Shown piece by piece: positions 9,857 through 18,741 of a DNA stretch of 64,000 nt. Made by a program: the position numbers and the translations under genes. The DNA lies in assembly GCF_003173335.1 (NCBI RefSeq), contig NZ_QGMZ01000018.1, forward strand, positions 62,001 to 126,000, written 5' to 3'. The DNA comes from Methanospirillum stamsii (GTDB lineage Archaea; Halobacteriota; Methanomicrobia; Methanomicrobiales; Methanospirillaceae). The notes beneath the pieces are model-generated. The model saw only the letters and a list, made by a program, of their open reading frames with translations, was not told where the DNA came from and did no database searches. The stretch's first letter is position 1, and each line of letters begins with the position of its first letter.

Positions 9857-11413
9857 TTAAGAATCATACGTCTTATTCTTCATTCCCAGTTGATACACAA
9901 CCATCACAATAATAGAAATGGGCAATGCAATGACCAGGGGATCGATGACCGTCCATGGTGCACCGAGGATGGTTACCGCTCCGGTCAGCATCTGTGATAT
10001 TCCCAGAACCTTTGCTTCTGCGGTATGAACAAAGACGGTCCACAAGAACCAGATGACCGTTCCAACGATCATACTGACTACTGCTCCTGTCCGGGACGGA
10101 TTTTTCGCGTACACTCCTACTGCAAATGCCGGAAGAAATGCTGATGCACAAAGTCCCATGAACATCGCGGTTGCCCGGGCGATAATCCCTGCCGGCATTG
10201 CAAGTGCCAGTAAAACACTGACTACCATCATGACAACGCATCCAATCTGGTTTGCCCGGAGAGATATGGCACATCTCTGTCCCCTGCCCCAGATGTCACA
10301 GACAAGAGCGGTTCCCATCGTATGGTATAATGAGGAGAGTGTTGACATGGCAGCTGAGAGCAGGGTGAGCATGAATATGATAACAAAGAGATCAGGCATT
10401 GCCATGTTGATGTAGAGAGGGATCACTGAGTCGACGTTTCCCCCTGCTGCATCAACGGCGATTTTTCCCATATGCTGATAGAAATAGACATTGGTAAGAG
10501 CCCCGACGGTAAAGGCAACTCCGGTCATCATCAGGATAAAAGGGCCACCGATGAGGACTGCACGATTCAGGGAGCGGTTCTCTTTTGCTGTCATGAACCT
10601 GACAACCAGCTGGGGCTGGGCAAGAACTCCGATTCCAACCCCGAGAACCAGGGTGGTCACCAGGGTAAACCATATTGGAGATCCAAGTTCCGGCATCGAT
10701 GCCCATCCGGTCATTCCCTGTCCTGCAAGGGCTTCAGGAACCAAGGAAGACATGGCTGCAAGAGCCTTATGACCTGCTGTTACTCCTCCTAAATAGATAT
10801 ATGTCAAAACGAGGAGAATGCTCATCCCGATAAGCATGACGGCTCCCTGAAATGCATCAGTATACATGACTGCAATCAGACCGCCATAAATTACGTATAT
10901 CGCTACAACAATGGCAAATCCCAGAAGGGCGGTTGTATACGATATTGAAAGCGTTGTTTCAAGGAACCGGGCACCTCCTATCAGGACGGCTGCCGTATAG
11001 AGGGGCATTCCAAGCAGGATGATAATTCCGGAGATAAGCTGCAACTTTGGAGTGTGGAAGATCTTTCCCATCAGGTCCGGGAAGGTGAGTGCACCGGTTT
11101 CTGCTCCTTTTTCCCTGGTTTTCTTCCCGAATAACACAAAGGCCAGAAGAATTCCTATTCCAATATTAAAAACCGTCAGCCATATCATTCCCATTCCAAG
11201 GTTTGCGGCAACTCCTCCGAAACCGACAATTGCGGAGGTGGAGATGAATGTTGCTCCATACGAGAGAGCAATGACAACCGGGTGACTGGCTCTTCCGGCA
11301 AGAAGATAATCTTCGGCATGAACGGTCTTTTTATAGCCCATGTACCCCAGCACCAGGGTTATTGCTACATACACCAGGACAAGAATCGTGGTTGTCAGAG
11401 GGTTAACTGCCAT
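9857..11413 (-). CDS. Sodium:solute symporter (SSS family)
   Basis: A 518-residue transporter of the sodium:solute symporter family, with about 13 hydrophobic segments. Recognisable features include YLLAGRASHPVVIALSYGAT after TM1, the conserved FGGVAANLGMG region, QPQLVVRFMTAKENRSL near 280 and LLSAAMSTLSSLYHTMGTAL near 370 (the Na2-site helix pattern with Ser/Thr). The start is ATG 11413 (MAVNPLTTT); a longer frame to 11461 runs inside the upstream micro-gene. Its first 11 bases overlap the end of that micro-gene, pointing to translational coupling. Substrate cannot be read from sequence; acetate, pantothenate, proline or other organic solutes are possible. Confidence 0.93.
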   Translation of the reverse strand: MAVNPLTTTILVLVYVAITLVLGYMGYKKTVHAEDYLLAGRASHPVVIALSYGATFISTSAIVGFGGVAANLGMGMIWLTVFNIGIGILLAFVLFGKKTREKGAETGALTFPDLMGKIFHTPKLQLISGIIILLGMPLYTAAVLIGGARFLETTLSISYTTALLGFAIVVAIYVIYGGLIAVMYTDAFQGAVMLIGMSILLVLTYIYLGGVTAGHKALAAMSSLVPEALAGQGMTGWASMPELGSPIWFTLVTTLVLGVGIGVLAQPQLVVRFMTAKENRSLNRAVLIGGPFILMMTGVAFTVGALTNVYFYQHMGKIAVDAAGGNVDSVIPLYINMAMPDLFVIIFMLTLLSAAMSTLSSLYHTMGTALVCDIWGRGQRCAISLRANQIGCVVMMVVSVLLALAMPAGIIARATAMFMGLCASAFLPAFAVGVYAKNPSRTGAVVSMIVGTVIWFLWTVFVHTAEAKVLGISQMLTGAVTILGAPWTVIDPLVIALPISIIVMVVYQLGMKNKTYDS

Positions 11414-11531
11414 CTTTGCCCTCCTTATTCCAGTTGATAGCTCCATAGATGATGCAGGCAAGTGCCAGACCTATCGCTAATGCGTACCCCATCCAGATTG
11501 CAGGGTCTGTGATACCAAATACTGAGAACAT
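11403..11531 (-). CDS. Symporter small accessory protein (42 aa)
   Basis: A 42-residue micro-protein with one membrane helix: MFSVFGITDPAIWMGYALAI leads into a hydrophobic core ending at CIIYGAINW, followed by a charged tail NKEGKDGS. Start ATG 11531 is preceded by GGAGG with suitable spacing. Its last 11 bases (ATGGCAGTTAA) are also the first bases of the symporter gene in another frame. Small single-helix proteins next to SSS transporters are annotated as symporter small accessory proteins in methanogens, and this fits well. It probably assembles with or stabilises the symporter; mechanism unknown. Confidence 0.88.
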   Translation of the reverse strand: MFSVFGITDPAIWMGYALAIGLALACIIYGAINWNKEGKDGS

Positions 11532-11735
11532 GTTTATCGAACCTCCGGTAAACTGTCAGTGAATTACAATACCGGGGACCGGAAAAGAGCCGGCCCCCTA
11601 TCTAAACACGAAGAAAAAAGAGAGATCAAATGAATTGTTATTGGAAAGGATCCACTGCTGTTTCAATTTACCACTATTGTGTGTACTCTGGTTCAGTATA
11701 AAGCTTAACCTGGTGCACTACTGTCTGTCCTATCT

Positions 11736-12608
11736 TCAGGACTGGTTTGTGATATTCATCTCCTGGGCGACAACAACGATTGAAGTGGTGGTATTGATGA
11801 GAGCAGGTGAGGTAATGGTCTCTGATCCACCTGCAATAATCCGGATCACTCCGTCTCTATACCAGTCATTATTTCCTTCGTCACGTTCGGCAACCTGGTT
11901 CCCTGGATCCACATCCATTAACATGCCGTAATTTCCTGCAATAATTCCCTTCGGGACGGTAAATGTCCGTGTGGTACTGGCCTGTCCGGTTGCCGGAACC
12001 GATCCGACTTCCCATGTTCCAAGAAGTAAAGGTTCTGCTGCCCTGACTGAACGATTTGTCAGGTACAGATCAACATTGAATTTTCCTGCGTCAGATCCTC
12101 CCCGGTTTTCAACCGCAGCGATTACCCGGATCTGATCCCCAGGCCCTGCTTTATCCGGAATGATTACTCCGGATCCGGCAAGGTCTGCATCACTTCCGTC
12201 CGGCATGGTGTCTGCAATCTGAATGGTCTTTTGCTGAACCGGTGTGGTCTCTTTTCCCATGACTTCCCTGACAAACTGGTATGCACCATCGGCAAGGTCC
12301 AGGGGAAGGAGGAATGTTTTTATGCTGGAGTAATCTCCTCCGGATGATATGGACTCCAGGTCTGCAGATCCAATTGGTACTTTTGTTGCACTTCCCTCGC
12401 TTTCATTTACCAGGTAGTATGAGATAGTAACCGGCCCGCTCTCATCTTCCCCGGCATTTTTTACCACTTCTATTACGGTGAGTGAACCCCCCGCATATCC
12501 GGTATCACTCACGATCAGTCCCTCTGATGTAATATTCACTGCTGCATGGGCCGGCAGGATGAATGCAAGGAATACTATCATCAGTACCCATCCGGTACGA
12601 ATGGTCAT
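11736..12608 (-). CDS. Secreted CARDB-domain protein
   Basis: A 290-residue exported protein. The N-terminus has a Sec-type signal (basic MTIRTG, then WVLMIVFLAFILPAHA, cleavage likely after AHA). Two CARDB (cell-adhesion-related, immunoglobulin-like) domains follow, roughly residues 28-130 and 145-260, recognisable from repeated patterns such as VIEVVKNAGEDESGPVTISY / VIAAVENRGGSDAGKFNVDL and DPGNQVAERDEGNNDW. No C-terminal anchor is obvious. It is probably a cell-surface or envelope-associated protein; binding partner unknown. Monocistronic, with a TATA-like TTTTAATATTTTATTTA stretch upstream on the minus strand. Confidence 0.85.
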   Translation of the reverse strand: MTIRTGWVLMIVFLAFILPAHAAVNITSEGLIVSDTGYAGGSLTVIEVVKNAGEDESGPVTISYYLVNESEGSATKVPIGSADLESISSGGDYSSIKTFLLPLDLADGAYQFVREVMGKETTPVQQKTIQIADTMPDGSDADLAGSGVIIPDKAGPGDQIRVIAAVENRGGSDAGKFNVDLYLTNRSVRAAEPLLLGTWEVGSVPATGQASTTRTFTVPKGIIAGNYGMLMDVDPGNQVAERDEGNNDWYRDGVIRIIAGGSETITSPALINTTTSIVVVAQEMNITNQS

Positions 12609-12884
12609 ATCAGATGATTGGAGAGCGTTCCCATAAAACCTTTCCAGTATTGCAAGAAGCCGATTTTAATATTTTATTTACCTTTAAAGCGTCATCCGGT
12701 TTTTTCCGGGTGAGTTCACCGCGGTAGATTCACATAACGGGTATGTTAGATTCCAACCAGTCCGGTGGGAAAAAAAGTATAGAGAAAATTCTGATCATTC
12801 CCTTCCCTGTGTCTTTACACCTGGACACTTACGCTGGAGGGGTTAATTTATCCAGACCTGGTGAAAAAATGAACACTATCAGGA

Positions 12885-13793
12885 TTATGGATTGCTATTC
12901 CGGGTATTTTTCAGGGAGTCAAGGTCAGGTTTGTTAAGTCCGGTTGCTTTCATGATAAACTCATCATCCATACCAAGTGAGATGAGATTTCTCGCAAATG
13001 TTATTCTTTCTTCTTCTCTTCCTTCTTCAATACCCTCTTTTCTACCCTCCTCAATTCCTTCTACCCTCCCTTCTTCTTTTGCGGCATAAACCCTTGTAGC
13101 CTGGTCAGAGAGGAAAATTTCCCTTGCTTCGTATAGTCTTTTGTTCTCCTCATTCCTGCTCATTGCCTTGAGTGTTTCAAATGCCTTTTTTATCGGCGGT
13201 TTAGTTTCTGCTGCCATATATAACTCCTCCTCGTTTCTTGCGTTTATAAATTTCAGCCAGTTTATCAGGTCTTTATTTTCATATGAGTGCGCATACCTAT
13301 GAACTTTTGGGAGTTCAAGAAAATGGATCTCGAGGGCATCGCTGAGCCTGATATCATACTTTGAATCATGAACGTGAAAACAGGTATGCAGATCATCGAC
13401 CGGGAGCAGGTAGTAATCCAGGAGGTTAATGGTAATGGTCTTATTTAGTTCATGATATTTCTGTCCGGGCAGGAACTGATCGATATACATGATCGCCCAG
13501 TAGTAAAGTGTCCTTTTATCCATTGCCGGAAGGTTGTGTAGTTGCATCTCCACATTTATCTGAACTTTAGCATCCGTTCGTGCCCGAATGTCCAGAATGC
13601 CTTCACGCTGTGTTGCTGAACAGAGGAGATGGGTGTCCAGGAGATGAAGATCCTGGATGTTTTCCGGAATAATGGTGTTTAGGAGATCAATCAGGACATC
13701 TTTACACTGGGGATCGCTGAAGAGCAACCGGAAAGCAAAGTCATTTTTTGGTGACATTATCTCGTCACCGTCACGAGTGAGAATGTATGGCAT
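12885..13793 (-). CDS. Rpn/PD-(D/E)XK nuclease family transposase-like protein, copy A
   Basis: A 302-residue protein of the Rpn (recombination-promoting nuclease) / PDDEXK_2 family. The conserved N-terminal SPKNDFAFRLLFSD and the nuclease motif D68...E82-M-Q84 (GILDIRARTDAKVQINVEMQ) are intact. The C-terminal ~60 residues form a charged helix with a repeated EGIEEGRKEGIEEGR stretch. The start MPYIL is supported by GGGAGG upstream. It is nearly identical to copy B immediately upstream, differing at scattered sites and in the length of the EEGR-type repeat, so the pair is a recent tandem duplication. Rpn proteins cut DNA and stimulate RecA-independent recombination in E. coli; they are linked to phage defence. 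Confidence 0.9.
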   Translation of the reverse strand: MPYILTRDGDEIMSPKNDFAFRLLFSDPQCKDVLIDLLNTIIPENIQDLHLLDTHLLCSATQREGILDIRARTDAKVQINVEMQLHNLPAMDKRTLYYWAIMYIDQFLPGQKYHELNKTITINLLDYYLLPVDDLHTCFHVHDSKYDIRLSDALEIHFLELPKVHRYAHSYENKDLINWLKFINARNEEELYMAAETKPPIKKAFETLKAMSRNEENKRLYEAREIFLSDQATRVYAAKEEGRVEGIEEGRKEGIEEGREEERITFARNLISLGMDDEFIMKATGLNKPDLDSLKNTRNSNP

Positions 13794-13897
13794 ACCGAGA
13801 ACCTCCCATGAGTTATTGAATAATTCTATTCATCCGTTTCGATTTCTCGGATCTTTTCATTATTCATGGAATGACGAGAGGTAATACTCCAAGGTTG

Positions 13898-13912
13898 AAA
13901 AAAGAAAAAAAA
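13898..13912 (-). terminator. Oligo-T terminator after Rpn copy B
   Basis: Sixteen bases downstream of the copy B stop, the minus strand has runs of eight and six T separated by one C. Oligo-T tracts are the usual archaeal intrinsic terminators. Confidence 0.5.
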
Positions 13913-13927
13913 TGAATGCTGTTAGGA

Positions 13928-14848
13928 TTATGGATTGTTATTCCGGTTATTTTTCAGGGAGTCAAGAGCAAGTTTGTTAAGTCCGGTTGCTTTCATGATA
14001 AACTCATCATCCATGCAAAGTGAGATGAGATTTCTCGCGACGGTTATTCTCTCTTCTTCTTTCCCCTTTTCAATCCCTTCTTCAATACCCCCTTTCCTAC
14101 CCTCCTCAATGCCTTCTACTCTTCCTTCTTCTTTTGCTTCAAAAACCCTTGTTGCCTGGTCAGAGAGGAAGATTTCTCTTGCTTCGTATTGTCTTTTGTT
14201 CTCCTCATTCCTGCTCATTGCCTTGAGTGTTTCAAATGCCTTTTTTATCGGCGGTTTCGTTTCTGCTGCCATATATAACTCCTCCTCGTTTCTTGCGTTA
14301 AGAAATTTCAGCCAGTATATCAGGTCTTTATTTTCATATGAGTGCCCATACCTATGAACTTTTGGGAGTTCAAGAAAATGAATCTCGAGGGCATCGCTAA
14401 GCCTGATATCATGCTTTGCATCATGGACATGAAAACAAGTATGAAGATCTTCGACCGGGAGCAGGTAGTAATCCAGAAGATTAATGGTAATGGTCTTATT
14501 TAGTTCATGATATTTCTGTCCGGGCAGGAACTGATCGATATACATGATCGCCCAGTAGTATAGTGTCCTTTTATCCATTGCCGGAAGGTTGTGCAGTTGC
14601 ATCTCCACATTAATCTGAACTTTTGCATCCGTTCGTGCCCGAATGTCCAGAATGCCTTCACGCTGTGTTGCTGAACAGAGGAGATGGGTGTCCAGGAGAT
14701 GAAGATCCTGGATGTTTTCCGGAATAATGGTGTTTAGGAGATCAATCAGGACATCTTTACACTGGGGATCGCTGAAGAGCAACCGAAAAGCAAAGTCATT
14801 TTTGGGTGACATAATCTCGTCACCGTCACGAGTGAGAATGTATGGCAT
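13928..14848 (-). CDS. Rpn/PD-(D/E)XK nuclease family transposase-like protein, copy B
   Basis: A 306-residue near-identical paralog of copy A; the two starts are 1055 bp apart. The active-site pattern D68, E82, Q84 is the same. Differences cluster in the C-terminal tail, where the charged repeat reads RKGGIEEGIEKGKEEE and is four residues longer, consistent with slippage in a short repeat, and in a few substitutions (for example VDDLHTC to VEDLHTC). GGGAGG precedes the ATG. Both copies appear intact and could be expressed from their duplicated upstream regions. Function as for copy A. Confidence 0.9.
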   Translation of the reverse strand: MPYILTRDGDEIMSPKNDFAFRLLFSDPQCKDVLIDLLNTIIPENIQDLHLLDTHLLCSATQREGILDIRARTDAKVQINVEMQLHNLPAMDKRTLYYWAIMYIDQFLPGQKYHELNKTITINLLDYYLLPVEDLHTCFHVHDAKHDIRLSDALEIHFLELPKVHRYGHSYENKDLIYWLKFLNARNEEELYMAAETKPPIKKAFETLKAMSRNEENKRQYEAREIFLSDQATRVFEAKEEGRVEGIEEGRKGGIEEGIEKGKEEERITVARNLISLCMDDEFIMKATGLNKLALDSLKNNRNNNP

Positions 14849-14868
14849 ATCGAGAACCTCCCATGAGT

Positions 14869-14903
14869 TATTGAATAATTCTATTCATCCGTTTCGATTT
14901 TTC
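14869..14903. repeat. 35 bp direct repeat, upstream region of Rpn copy B
   Basis: This stretch (beginning tattgaataattctattc) recurs exactly at 15116-15150, and its first ~32 bases recur at 13814-13845 upstream of copy A. It is the shared 5' region of each duplicated unit. Confidence 0.85.
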
Positions 14904-14918
14904 CGGGATATTTCCCGT

Positions 14919-15113
14919 ACCTATGAACTTTAGGGAGTTCAAGAAATGGATCTCAAGGGCATCACTGAGTCCGATATCATGCTTTGAATCATGGATATAA
15001 ACAGGTATGCAGATCATCGACCGGAAGCAGGTGGTAATCCAGAAGATTAATGGTAATGGTCTTGATTTGAGTTCATGATATTTCTGTCCGGGCAGGAACT
15101 GATCGATATACAT
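14919..15113 (-). pseudogene. Relic of a third Rpn copy (internal fragment)
   Basis: Minus-strand DNA here matches the middle of the Rpn genes: the MYIDQFLPGQKYHEL segment, the DYYLLP region and HEIHFLELPKVHRYG-like coding. Both the nuclease motif region and the C-terminus are missing, and small indels break the frame (the tail of MYIDQF...HEL is followed by shifted sequence). It is flanked on both sides by the 35 bp repeat, so it looks like a third tandem unit that lost its ends by recombination. Confidence 0.8.
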
Positions 15114-15115
15114 GA

Positions 15116-15150
15116 TATTGAATAATTCTATTCATCCGTTTCGATTTTTC
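15116..15150. repeat. 35 bp direct repeat, second copy
   Basis: Identical to 14869-14903. It bounds the third Rpn relic on its upstream side and marks the outer end of the tandem array. Confidence 0.85.
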
Positions 15151-15236
15151 AGGAATAGAATTTGTAGATGTACTTACACCCGGTCAAAAAATTTAGGCAA
15201 CAAATCCTACTCCTTTATCATGACCGGAAAAAAGGC

Positions 15237-16058
15237 TTAGGTGAGCCTAAGTCCGGACTGGTAATCAAAGGCCTTTGAGAAACTGATTATTCCGCCACTT
15301 ACTGAGGCTTTGTCTTTCATATGGTTCGTTGCCGATGTCTTATTCCAGTTCCCTTCATTACCTCGTGCCTCCATGATATCGGCGGAGAACTCAGTATTCA
15401 CTGTACCAACCGCTACCCCAAGTCCGGACACCGGGTTTGGTGTCAGATCAATATGGTATGACATGGCTGAGGGAACTGAGCCGTCTTCTGCAACGATCCT
15501 GGCTTTTGCCGATGTTGAGACCTGTGCACTATTGACATTCACCAGTGAACTATGTGCCCGGACTGTGTTACAGAACGCTGGCGCTGCAGCATCATCTGCA
15601 GATGAGAAAACACACCGCATAATGTTATCAGATTCGGTATAGTTGCCTCCGGTGCTCATCACCAATAATTCATCAGCAACAAGATGACTGCCTTCCTTGC
15701 TCTCATAACTGTAAACCTTCTCAGATTCGAAATTATGCGCTCCTCGTGCTTTATTTTGTGAGTCATAATCTACCGAACTACTCAGTGAGAGATGCCCCCC
15801 GTTGGTCATGAGAGAGTCACGGTATAGTAATGAAGCAACCTTTTCTTCAGGCCCGAATATTTTATTTTCAAGTTTACCTGACGCTATTGACCAGTCAAAT
15901 GTCGTTTCCGTTCTTACAAACCCGATAACATCAATCAGGGTTGTGATGGCAATACGCTGGTTCTCCGGAGTCGCGTTTGGAAGATAATCGGCGACTACAG
16001 CCCCCGGCGTTAATAATAATGCCAGAATTGCGATACACAGTAATCGAATACAATACAT
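15237..16058 (-). CDS. Secreted sheath-protein paralog (shorter form)
   Basis: A 273-residue exported protein homologous along its length to the 358-residue protein encoded at 18742-19818. Shared blocks include PENQ..TLIDV near the mature N-terminus, LSLS..DYDS, a pair of cysteines in RCVF and AFCN, LVN.NSAQ.ST, and a C-terminal KDKASVSGGI..F.K.F.Y.SG. It lacks the ~77-residue insertion found in the longer protein. ATG 16058 is preferred because it starts the signal peptide MYCIRLLCIAILALLLTPGA; a TTG at 16076 is the alternative. Three N-X-S/T sequons (NAT, NYT, NKT) make it a plausible AglB substrate. Probably a minor or conditional envelope component. Confidence 0.8.
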   Translation of the reverse strand: MYCIRLLCIAILALLLTPGAVVADYLPNATPENQRIAITTLIDVIGFVRTETTFDWSIASGKLENKIFGPEEKVASLLYRDSLMTNGGHLSLSSSVDYDSQNKARGAHNFESEKVYSYESKEGSHLVADELLVMSTGGNYTESDNIMRCVFSSADDAAAPAFCNTVRAHSSLVNVNSAQVSTSAKARIVAEDGSVPSAMSYHIDLTPNPVSGLGVAVGTVNTEFSADIMEARGNEGNWNKTSATNHMKDKASVSGGIISFSKAFDYQSGLRLT

Positions 16059-16140
16059 ACCCCACCAACATTGCAAATCGTATAGTTAGTGGTGGAGGTT
16101 AAGTATTTTTCAGGGGTTAAAAAAAATGTGGCGTGGTTAC

Positions 16141-18573
16141 TTATTTATAGTATCTCTCAATTTGTGATTCATCCACATCTATAGTTTCATTTGTTTCAAT
16201 GATGCGATATGGTCCGGTTGCATGAACATCATAGGGTGTGTTGGTCGTTGAATAGGGGAGAGTAAATGAATTGTTTACACTCTGCTGCCGGTAGACAAAT
16301 TCACGGCCCTGGTTGGTTACAAGGGGGAGTTCAATCGTTCCGGTTCCGGGGATGGTGTGACCTTTAACATGTTCGAAGATCTTTATGTTATGAATTTCTG
16401 CATATGTAAGATTTGAAACGATTTGAGGTGATTCATATACTAATCGGTAGGATGTTAGTGCTGGGATATCCACACAGGATCGGGTATAGTTAAAGGAAAC
16501 TTCATCTTTCTGAAGGTATTGTGGGGAGATTTTATTATTTTTTAGTTCCTCTTCATTCACAAGCATCGAGACATTTTCATTACCCATTGGGATATTAACA
16601 TAGGATATTATATTTTTTTCAGTTGCTTCCTGGAATGAGCCATCGAAATAATGCATTCTTGTAAACATTGACAAAAAGAAATCATTTTTTAGTCCTTTTA
16701 GCAGAGAAGTTTTAGCATTTTTTTTCAAGATAGTGTCAAGCATATAATTATCATAGGGATAATTTAGATGTGACCATAAAACAACTGTTGGATATACTAA
16801 ACTCAGATCATAGTTAGTTATGACATACTGGGCATTATATGGAGCAATTATCTCATTTGCAGATGATTCATTAGTTGTTAACAAAAATGAAGCAGAAATT
16901 CGAGCATCATTTTCTTGAAGAGGACTTCCTAATGGAATCCGATTTCCTATGGTCAAAATATAATGTCCAAAATTCCACCAGTTAACAATTGTGTAGGTAT
17001 TAGATGGATACGAAAACGATTCCCTATCGTATATTTTGTAATAGTCGATTCCATTATCGGGAGTGTTATTTTTTAACCAGAGGGATGTATCCATCCAGTT
17101 ACTTTTTATTGATTTTCCATAAAATGTTGGAAGGACATAAAACCCGATAGAGAGAGAAATGAGATAAAATGTGCATGATATCAGGATTACAATAAGTAAT
17201 CCTATCATCTTGGGGTCTAGATTTCTTTTTTCTAAAAAATCTTTCCTATTCTCTGAAATTATTATGGTTTTACGATATACCATGTCAAGGCATATTGCTG
17301 ATAAAATGCATATTACTGGTCCTTCGTAGTATTGATATCGTACCTGCATGATAGATATTATTGAAAGGATTACTCCCCATATAAAAAAAAACAACAAAAG
17401 CCTGTTTTTATGGAGGAATAATGTATAGCAAACAACGATAAAACCAATAAAAGAAAGCACAATTGCAATGTTATAACTTAATATCGCTCGAAGTAATGAT
17501 AATGGCTCCAGTTCATCAATTCCTGCTGTATTTCCGGAAATTTGGAAAAAACTATAAAATGAGTTAGAAAATGAGAATAGAATATCAATTATCAGGTGGG
17601 GTACTATAATATTGCAAAAAACTATGAGAAAAAGTAGACTAAAAAGAAGATATAGGCATCTCTTGTCCTTACAGATAATATACCCTTTTAAAGCATATAG
17701 AAAAACAGATGCAATAATGATTATAATTGCAACTCCAATAGCTCCATAAGTATAACTACGAATGGAAAAACCATCATATGGTACGCCGGATAAGAGATAA
17801 AGAACTGAAAATGTAGTAAATATGAGAATGTTAGAAATTAATAACTTTACAATTTTATTCATATCTTTTTCGAATATTATAAAAAAGAAATAAAAAACAG
17901 AAATTGTCAAAGCTACTATCATTATTGTTGGAATATTCATATATCCTAGAAAAAAAAGTATACCCGTTATAATACTAGTAAAAACACAATTTTTGGAAAG
18001 AACTTTTCGAGTATCACAAGTAATGTTTCGAATAATGAAGAGGTAACCTAATATGCATGCAAAAGAAATGACGACTTCCAATATGTGATGATCCAGATTC
18101 CCATACATCGAACGATATAAGAACTCTCCATTTACAATGGTTACAAAAATAGCAGATAAAATACCTACTTTTTTATTCCAAATCATCTTTCCGATTAAGT
18201 AACAAATTGGAACCATTAATAAGAATAAAACTGGCGGGAGCCATGAAACAAGCCTGATAATTTCCCCCTGGGTTGTAATGTTATTAAATATGCATAATGT
18301 CGCTCCCATAAATGGTAACAATGGCCCCCATTGAATCATCTGACCATTTGGGAAATTTAACATGGGATCAAACCATGCATATGAAGGATAATTGTGAATG
18401 ACCTGTTCAATCTGCCGGATGGTATACCAGGGATCTTCGTGCATCACTATAGGAATTATTCCTGATGAGAAATCAAGCAGAGTTTGTAAACGAAAAATCA
18501 GACCAATTAATGAAGAAATGAAGATACAAAATAAGAGCAATATTACCTTATTCGTTCTTTTTAAGGAATACAT
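16141..18573 (-). CDS. aglB: Archaeal oligosaccharyltransferase AglB (STT3 family)
   Basis: An 810-residue membrane enzyme that transfers a lipid-linked glycan to Asn in N-X-S/T sequons outside the membrane. About 12-13 hydrophobic helices fill residues 1-480, followed by a soluble C-terminal domain. Catalytic signatures: the acidic motif HEDPWYT in the first external loop (E46-D47), GNLDHHILEV near 160 (second acidic motif), and WWNFGH at 532-537, a variant of the canonical WWDYG. The gene is visibly more AT-rich than its neighbours, with many A and T runs. It lies between two related secreted-protein genes on the same strand, separated by 64 and 168 bp. Confidence 0.9.
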   Translation of the reverse strand: MYSLKRTNKVILLLFCIFISSLIGLIFRLQTLLDFSSGIIPIVMHEDPWYTIRQIEQVIHNYPSYAWFDPMLNFPNGQMIQWGPLLPFMGATLCIFNNITTQGEIIRLVSWLPPVLFLLMVPICYLIGKMIWNKKVGILSAIFVTIVNGEFLYRSMYGNLDHHILEVVISFACILGYLFIIRNITCDTRKVLSKNCVFTSIITGILFFLGYMNIPTIMIVALTISVFYFFFIIFEKDMNKIVKLLISNILIFTTFSVLYLLSGVPYDGFSIRSYTYGAIGVAIIIIIASVFLYALKGYIICKDKRCLYLLFSLLFLIVFCNIIVPHLIIDILFSFSNSFYSFFQISGNTAGIDELEPLSLLRAILSYNIAIVLSFIGFIVVCYTLFLHKNRLLLFFFIWGVILSIISIMQVRYQYYEGPVICILSAICLDMVYRKTIIISENRKDFLEKRNLDPKMIGLLIVILISCTFYLISLSIGFYVLPTFYGKSIKSNWMDTSLWLKNNTPDNGIDYYKIYDRESFSYPSNTYTIVNWWNFGHYILTIGNRIPLGSPLQENDARISASFLLTTNESSANEIIAPYNAQYVITNYDLSLVYPTVVLWSHLNYPYDNYMLDTILKKNAKTSLLKGLKNDFFLSMFTRMHYFDGSFQEATEKNIISYVNIPMGNENVSMLVNEEELKNNKISPQYLQKDEVSFNYTRSCVDIPALTSYRLVYESPQIVSNLTYAEIHNIKIFEHVKGHTIPGTGTIELPLVTNQGREFVYRQQSVNNSFTLPYSTTNTPYDVHATGPYRIIETNETIDVDESQIERYYK

Positions 18574-18679
18574 ACATACAATTTATGACTAAAGATAAAT
18601 AACAGTGTTTCTTTAATCAAAACGGTTTTTGATATGTTGAGTGAAAATGATTTAAAAAATCATGAATCTCTTAAAAACT

Positions 18680-18722
18680 AAAAAAAAACATAAAATATAC
18701 TGAAAAGTAATGCAAAAAAAAA
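18680..18722 (-). terminator. Double oligo-T terminator after the sheath-type gene
   Basis: Downstream of the stop at 18742, the minus strand carries two runs of nine T (18714-18722 and 18680-18688). Such tandem oligo-T tracts are typical archaeal terminators and fit a heavily transcribed single-gene unit. Confidence 0.65.
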
Positions 18723-18741
18723 GATTAAATCAGGGATTTAT

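Noticed and set aside
11461-11461. Upstream start of the symporter at 11461
   Set aside because: It would add 16 residues encoded inside the micro-gene; ATG 11413 begins the typical N-terminus of the family.
13021-13089. CRISPR-like short repeats in the Rpn tails
   Set aside because: The repetition is the coding sequence of the charged GIEEGR helix, in frame and without spacers.
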